Shown here: positions 60,541-64,000 of the stretch, piece after piece
How positions within the stretch are numbered: the first letter of the stretch is position 1
Layout of the letters: each line of letters opens with the position of its first letter
Assembly: GCF_036013745.1 (NCBI RefSeq)
Contig: NZ_CP107880.1
Coordinates: 5,766,001 to 5,830,000 of the forward strand
Length of the DNA: 64,000 nucleotides
Source: Streptomyces sp. NBC_00483
GTDB taxonomy: Bacteria; Actinomycetota; Actinomycetes; Streptomycetales; Streptomycetaceae
Direction: 5' to 3'
Translations under genes and position numbers: made by a program
Notes under the pieces: model-generated
Seen by the model: only the letters and a program-made list of their open reading frames with translations
What the model was told of the DNA's origin: nothing
Databases searched by the model: none

Positions 60541-61818
60541 ATGCTGCTGCGATTCCGCACAGCCAATGTGCGGTCACTGCGCGACGAGCAGGAGCTGTCC
60601 TTCGTCGTACCCCAGGGCGAGGAGTCGGACGCGGCCCGCACGGTGGAGCTGTCGGACGGCAAGACCCTTCAGGTCTACCCGGTGATAGGGGTCTTCGGCG
60701 CGAACGCCTCCGGGAAGTCCAACGTCATCACCGCGTTGAAGAAGATGCAGCAGGCCGTCGTCGACTCCTACGGCCGGTGGACGTCGTACTCCGGAATCCC
60801 CGACCGTGAACCGTTCGCGTTGGACAGCGAATCCACCGACGAGAGCACTTTCTACGAAGCAGACTTCGTGCTCGACGACGGCGTGCGCTGGACCTACGGT
60901 TTCGAACTCAGCGACAGGCGTGTCGAGTCGGAGTGGCTGCACGCGTACCCCAAGGGGCGCAGGCAGGTCTGGCTCGACCGTGACGCGTCGAGGGACACCG
61001 TGTTCGAGTTCCCGGGTGAACGTCTTCAGGAGCGCGCCCTCCTCGCCCGTACGACCCGCCAGGACGCCTTGCTGCTGAGCCGGGCGGCCAACGACAACCA
61101 CCCCCAACTCACTCGGATCTTCCACTGGTTCAGGTCGAATCTCTGGGACATCACGCCCGAGACGGAGCTGAAGAAGCGTGAGGCCTACACGGCCCGCCAG
61201 CTCCTCGACGGGAAGAACCGGGGCCGGGTGCAGGAGCTGCTGCGCGTGGCCGACCTCGGCATCCGAGGCGCCGAGGTGGAGCGGGCACCGGGCAACTCCG
61301 CCCCCAAGGTCCGACTCTTGCACGGTAGTTCGGACAGCGACGCGGTCGCCTTCGACTGGGACAAGGAGTCGTATGGCACGCGGTCGTGGTTCGCGCTCAT
61401 CGGGCCGCTGCTCCTCGCCCTCGACAGTGGCGCCGTGCTGTTGATCGACGAGCTGGACGCCAGCCTCCATCCCAAATTCGCCGCCGAGGTCGTACGCCTC
61501 TTCCAGGCCCCCTGGTCCAATCCGCAGGGCGCCCAACTGGTCTTCACCTCGCACGACGCCTCGCTCCTCAAGACCCCGCGCGGTGGCCGCTTCCTCGAAC
61601 CGGGCCAGATCTGGCTGACGGAGAAGGACAAGCGGGGGGCCACGGAGCTGTTCCCGCTCAGCGATCTCGACCCCGGCCCCGAGGAGGACCTTGAGGACTC
61701 CTACCTCGCCGGCGCTTACGGGGCCGTGCCCCAGGTCGACCAGGGACAACTCGGCCGCGAGGTGCTGGCTGCGCTGACGGCATCTTCGGCATCGACAGGG
61801 GAGGCAGAGCGTTCCTGA
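60541..61818 (+). CDS. rloA: RloA/AbiLi-like AAA ATPase
   Basis: The 425-residue SMC/OLD-type ATPase has the N-terminal MLLRFRTANVRSLRDEQEL motif and Walker A GANASGKSN near residue 55. The C-terminal Walker B VLLIDELDASLHP and a switch FTSHDASLL are intact, consistent with ATP hydrolysis. With the adjacent RloB it matches the Rlo pair found in type I restriction loci and equals the AbiL phage-abortive-infection pair. ATG 60541 follows GGGAGGAGGGCGGC. It overlaps rloB by one base. Confidence 0.87.
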   Translation: MLLRFRTANVRSLRDEQELSFVVPQGEESDAARTVELSDGKTLQVYPVIGVFGANASGKSNVITALKKMQQAVVDSYGRWTSYSGIPDREPFALDSESTDESTFYEADFVLDDGVRWTYGFELSDRRVESEWLHAYPKGRRQVWLDRDASRDTVFEFPGERLQERALLARTTRQDALLLSRAANDNHPQLTRIFHWFRSNLWDITPETELKKREAYTARQLLDGKNRGRVQELLRVADLGIRGAEVERAPGNSAPKVRLLHGSSDSDAVAFDWDKESYGTRSWFALIGPLLLALDSGAVLLIDELDASLHPKFAAEVVRLFQAPWSNPQGAQLVFTSHDASLLKTPRGGRFLEPGQIWLTEKDKRGATELFPLSDLDPGPEEDLEDSYLAGAYGAVPQVDQGQLGREVLAALTASSASTGEAERS

Positions 61819-62531
61819 TGGCGAGGGACAGGGGGCGGGACAATCCTGCGCGCGGCAAGAAAGCACGGGCCCTGAGGCGGGAGGTCTTCGTTTACACGGA
61901 GGGCGAGGTCACCGAGCCCGGCTTTGTGACGTACGTGATGAAGAACGGCGAGCGCAAGGAGCCCCGGCACCAGATCGTGTGCACGGTCGAGAACCGCAGC
62001 GCCCCCAGCAAGCGCCGCAAGCCCCTCCCGCTCGTCGAGGAAGCCGTCGGGAAGTGGCAGGAAGTGCAGCGCGCCGCGAAGAAGGCGAGTATCAAGCCGG
62101 ACGACTGGAACTGGCCGCAGGTGTGGTGCCTGTTCGACCGTGACGAGCACAAGGACATTCCCACCGCCTTCGCCCGCGCCAAGCACGAGGGCGTCCACGT
62201 CGCGTACTCCCACCCCTGCTTCGAACTGTGGCGGCTGCTCCACTACCAGAACTACACAAGCCGCCTCGGCGGTGTCTGCAACAGCGCGGCGAACGCGCTG
62301 CGCAGGCAGGACGGCTTCCCCCAGACCTACGGCCCGTCCCTGCGCACGGTCACGGATCAGCAGGCGAAGCAGGTCATGGCCGGGCAACTGGACGGCCGCT
62401 ATGAGACGGCACGGCGCCATGCCCAGCGGCTGAACGCGCGGCACGAGGGCCGGACGGACCAGAACCAGTGGGACCCGTTCACCGATGTCTGGCGGTTCGT
62501 CGAGGACGGTCTTGATGTGAGCGGGTACTGA
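61818..62531 (+). CDS. rloB: RloB/AbiLii-like protein
   Basis: The 237-residue protein has the RloB pattern: basic N-terminus, VFVYTEGEVTEPGFVTYV (E...TE), WCLFDRDEHKDIPTAF (D-x-D), and SHPCFELWRLLHYQNYTS. The first Glu and DxD arrangement recalls a Toprim-type nuclease core, but that is inference. Its ATG shares a base with the rloA stop (TGATG), so the two are co-translated. It is probably the effector of an ATPase-effector defence pair; the trigger is unknown. Confidence 0.88.
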   Translation: MARDRGRDNPARGKKARALRREVFVYTEGEVTEPGFVTYVMKNGERKEPRHQIVCTVENRSAPSKRRKPLPLVEEAVGKWQEVQRAAKKASIKPDDWNWPQVWCLFDRDEHKDIPTAFARAKHEGVHVAYSHPCFELWRLLHYQNYTSRLGGVCNSAANALRRQDGFPQTYGPSLRTVTDQQAKQVMAGQLDGRYETARRHAQRLNARHEGRTDQNQWDPFTDVWRFVEDGLDVSGY

Positions 62532-62664
62532 CCGTGTGCTGAATTCCCGTACGTGGTGAAAACGGACCCGGCGCACCCCTTAGGCTTCCGGATGCAACCG
62601 GTCCGCCTGCCCTGCGGGCGGTACTGGTCCCCTCAGTCCGCCACCACCTCAGGGAGTGCCGTAC

Positions 62665-64000
62665 GTGGCCAAGCTCACGCTCGCGCAGCTGGAACGCCAT
62701 CTTTTCGCGGCGGCCGACATCCTGCGCGGCACGATGGACGCCGCCGAGTACCGCGACTTCATTTTCGTGCTGCTCTTCCTCAAGCGAGTAAACGACGAGT
62801 TCGAGGTGGCGCGCGACGCGATCATCAAGGAGCTGGTCGCGGAGGGCGAGACCCAGGAGGAAGCGGAGGAGCTGGCGGAGTCGTACGAGCTGTACCGCGA
62901 ACGTGGCGTGATCTTCGTGCCGGAGGCGGCGCGGTGGGAGCGCCTGGCGGGTGCCGTCGACAACGTGGCCACCGAGTACTTGCAGCCCGCCCTCGACGCC
63001 CTAGAGCGGGAGGGCGGCAACAGCGAGCTGCGCGGCCTGTTCGCCCACGTTCACTTCAACCGTATCGGTGGCGGCAGCGGGGGCAGCGCGGCGGCCCTCG
63101 CCGACAAGCGTCTCCAGGCGCTGATCGAGCATTTCGGCAGCATCCGGCTGCGCGGGGACGACTTCGAGTTCCCCGACATGATCGGCGCCGCGTACGAGTA
63201 CCTGATCAAGGACTTCGCGGACACGGCGGGCAGCAAGGGCGGTGAGTTCTATACTCCGCGCGCTGTCGTCCGCATGATGGTCGAGCTGGCCCGCCCCGAC
63301 AGCGGAATGCGGATCTACGACCCGTGTGTCGGCTCGGGCGGCATGCTCATCCACGCGATGGAGTACGTGGACGAACACGGCGGAGACTCCCGCAACCTCG
63401 GCCTGGCCGGCCAGGACGCGAACAGCGGCTCGTGGGTCATGGCGACGATGAACATGCTCTTCCACGGGGCCAAGAAGTTCTCGCTCCGGACGGGCGACAC
63501 CCTGACGAATCCGCTCCATCCGGAGGGCGGGTTCGACCTGGTTCTGAGCAATCCGCCGTTCTCCATGGACTACAAGCAGGGGGAGGTGCCGCGGCTCCTG
63601 GAGCGCATGCCCCATGGCCATACATCGGAGCGCGGCAAGGCCGACCTGATGTTCCTCCAGCACATGCTGGACATGGTGAAGTCCAAGGGCGGCTCGGTCT
63701 ACACCGTCATGCCGCACGGCGTGCTTTTCCGCGGTGGCGACGAGCAGAAGATCCGTGAGCGGCTGCTGAAGGCCGACCTGATCGAGGCGGTCATCGGTCT
63801 CGCACCGAACCTCTTCTACGGGACCGGCATCCCGGCGTGTGTGCTCGTGCTGCGGCCACCGAGCAAGCGGCGCAAGGACCGGCGCGGGCAGGTGCTCTTC
63901 ATCAACGCCGACCGTGAGTTCCACGCGGAGCGCGCGCAGAACGTCCTGCTCCCCGAGCACATCCAGAAGATCGTCTCCACTTTCCACGCCTTCCAGGACG
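62665..64000 (+). CDS. hsdM: Type I restriction-modification methyltransferase subunit (3' end outside window)
   Basis: The visible 445 residues show an N-terminal HsdM domain (LTLAQLERHLFAAADILRGTMDAAEYRDFIFVLLFLKRV) and the N6-adenine MTase: GEFYTPRAVVRMMVELA, SAM motif I DPCVGSGGML near residue 220, and catalytic NPPF near 296. It is intact to the edge. hsdS and hsdR should follow outside the window. GTG 62665 follows AGGGAG. It lies 133 bases after rloB, giving the Rlo-in-type-I-locus arrangement. Confidence 0.92.
   Translation, partial: MAKLTLAQLERHLFAAADILRGTMDAAEYRDFIFVLLFLKRVNDEFEVARDAIIKELVAEGETQEEAEELAESYELYRERGVIFVPEAARWERLAGAVDNVATEYLQPALDALEREGGNSELRGLFAHVHFNRIGGGSGGSAAALADKRLQALIEHFGSIRLRGDDFEFPDMIGAAYEYLIKDFADTAGSKGGEFYTPRAVVRMMVELARPDSGMRIYDPCVGSGGMLIHAMEYVDEHGGDSRNLGLAGQDANSGSWVMATMNMLFHGAKKFSLRTGDTLTNPLHPEGGFDLVLSNPPFSMDYKQGEVPRLLERMPHGHTSERGKADLMFLQHMLDMVKSKGGSVYTVMPHGVLFRGGDEQKIRERLLKADLIEAVIGLAPNLFYGTGIPACVLVLRPPSKRRKDRRGQVLFINADREFHAERAQNVLLPEHIQKIVSTFHAFQD

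Noticed and set aside
60480..64000. Integrated prophage or genomic island boundary
   Set aside because: Defence genes are present but I saw no integrase, tRNA or direct repeats marking an attachment site within the window.

Overview
The window is a high-GC chromosomal segment of a Streptomyces species. The evidence is strong third-position GC bias, many GTG starts, WhiD and BldM orthologues, the shbA-type sigma gene, tandem CIRCE operators before groES, and a gene order (rplM-rpsI-glmM ... groES-groEL ... whiD/bldM-shbA-guaB-guaB3 ... Ser/Thr kinases ... guaA) that I recognise from Streptomyces core chromosomes. I saw no rRNA, tRNA, CRISPR array, integrase or transposase.

Layout. 1-9100: a secreted/membrane protein cut by the window edge, ribosomal genes rplM-rpsI behind a strong HrdB-type promoter, glmM, a DUF389 membrane protein with coaA, acpS, then a minus-strand group (nnrD, a leader ORF, a GNAT acetyltransferase and an IF-1 paralogue). 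9178-15800: alr, an alpha/beta hydrolase, and the tRNA t6A genes tsaE, tsaB and tsaD with rimI between them; a small 55-codon gene and an L,D-transpeptidase-like protein without its cysteine lie among them. 15809-18100: two methyltransferases around a block of GC-rich repeats. 18183-19777: a tandem pair of NodB-type lipoproteins, the second degenerate. 19800-22033: groES-groEL under two CIRCE elements. 22118-24614: SDR, MOSC protein and LysR regulator. 24705-29798: developmental regulators whiD and bldM (with a canonical sigma-BldN promoter), shbA, guaB and guaB3.

29872-45189: a membrane protein, a UDP-sugar dehydrogenase lacking its catalytic Cys, glpD, a serine hydrolase, then five consecutive one-pass Ser/Thr kinase genes. 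Four look active and one is a clear pseudokinase. They share a related extracytoplasmic domain, and a small secreted Cys-containing protein sits between the third and fourth. 45321-48787: an aldehyde dehydrogenase and a ChoD-like GMC oxidoreductase in tandem. 48858-50576: an LAXTG cell-wall protein and a chorismate mutase preceded by a translationally overlapping leader ORF. 50762-60479: guaA, metabolic genes, DUF4429 and membrane proteins, and a LiaFSR-like module (PspC/LiaF protein, PspC-fused histidine kinase, LuxR-type regulator).

60541-64000 is the start of a defence-type locus: RloA-like ATPase, RloB/AbiLii-like protein and a type I restriction-modification HsdM that runs off the window.

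Three themes link separate genes. A dispersed GC-rich repeat (near 16.8, 34.1, 38.2, 50.7 and 56.8 kb) supplies coding sequence or stop codons to neighbouring genes. Many genes have a -10 element 6-7 bases before the start codon, pointing to leaderless mRNAs. Two minus-strand genes have upstream ORFs with structured RNA, which are candidate attenuators.
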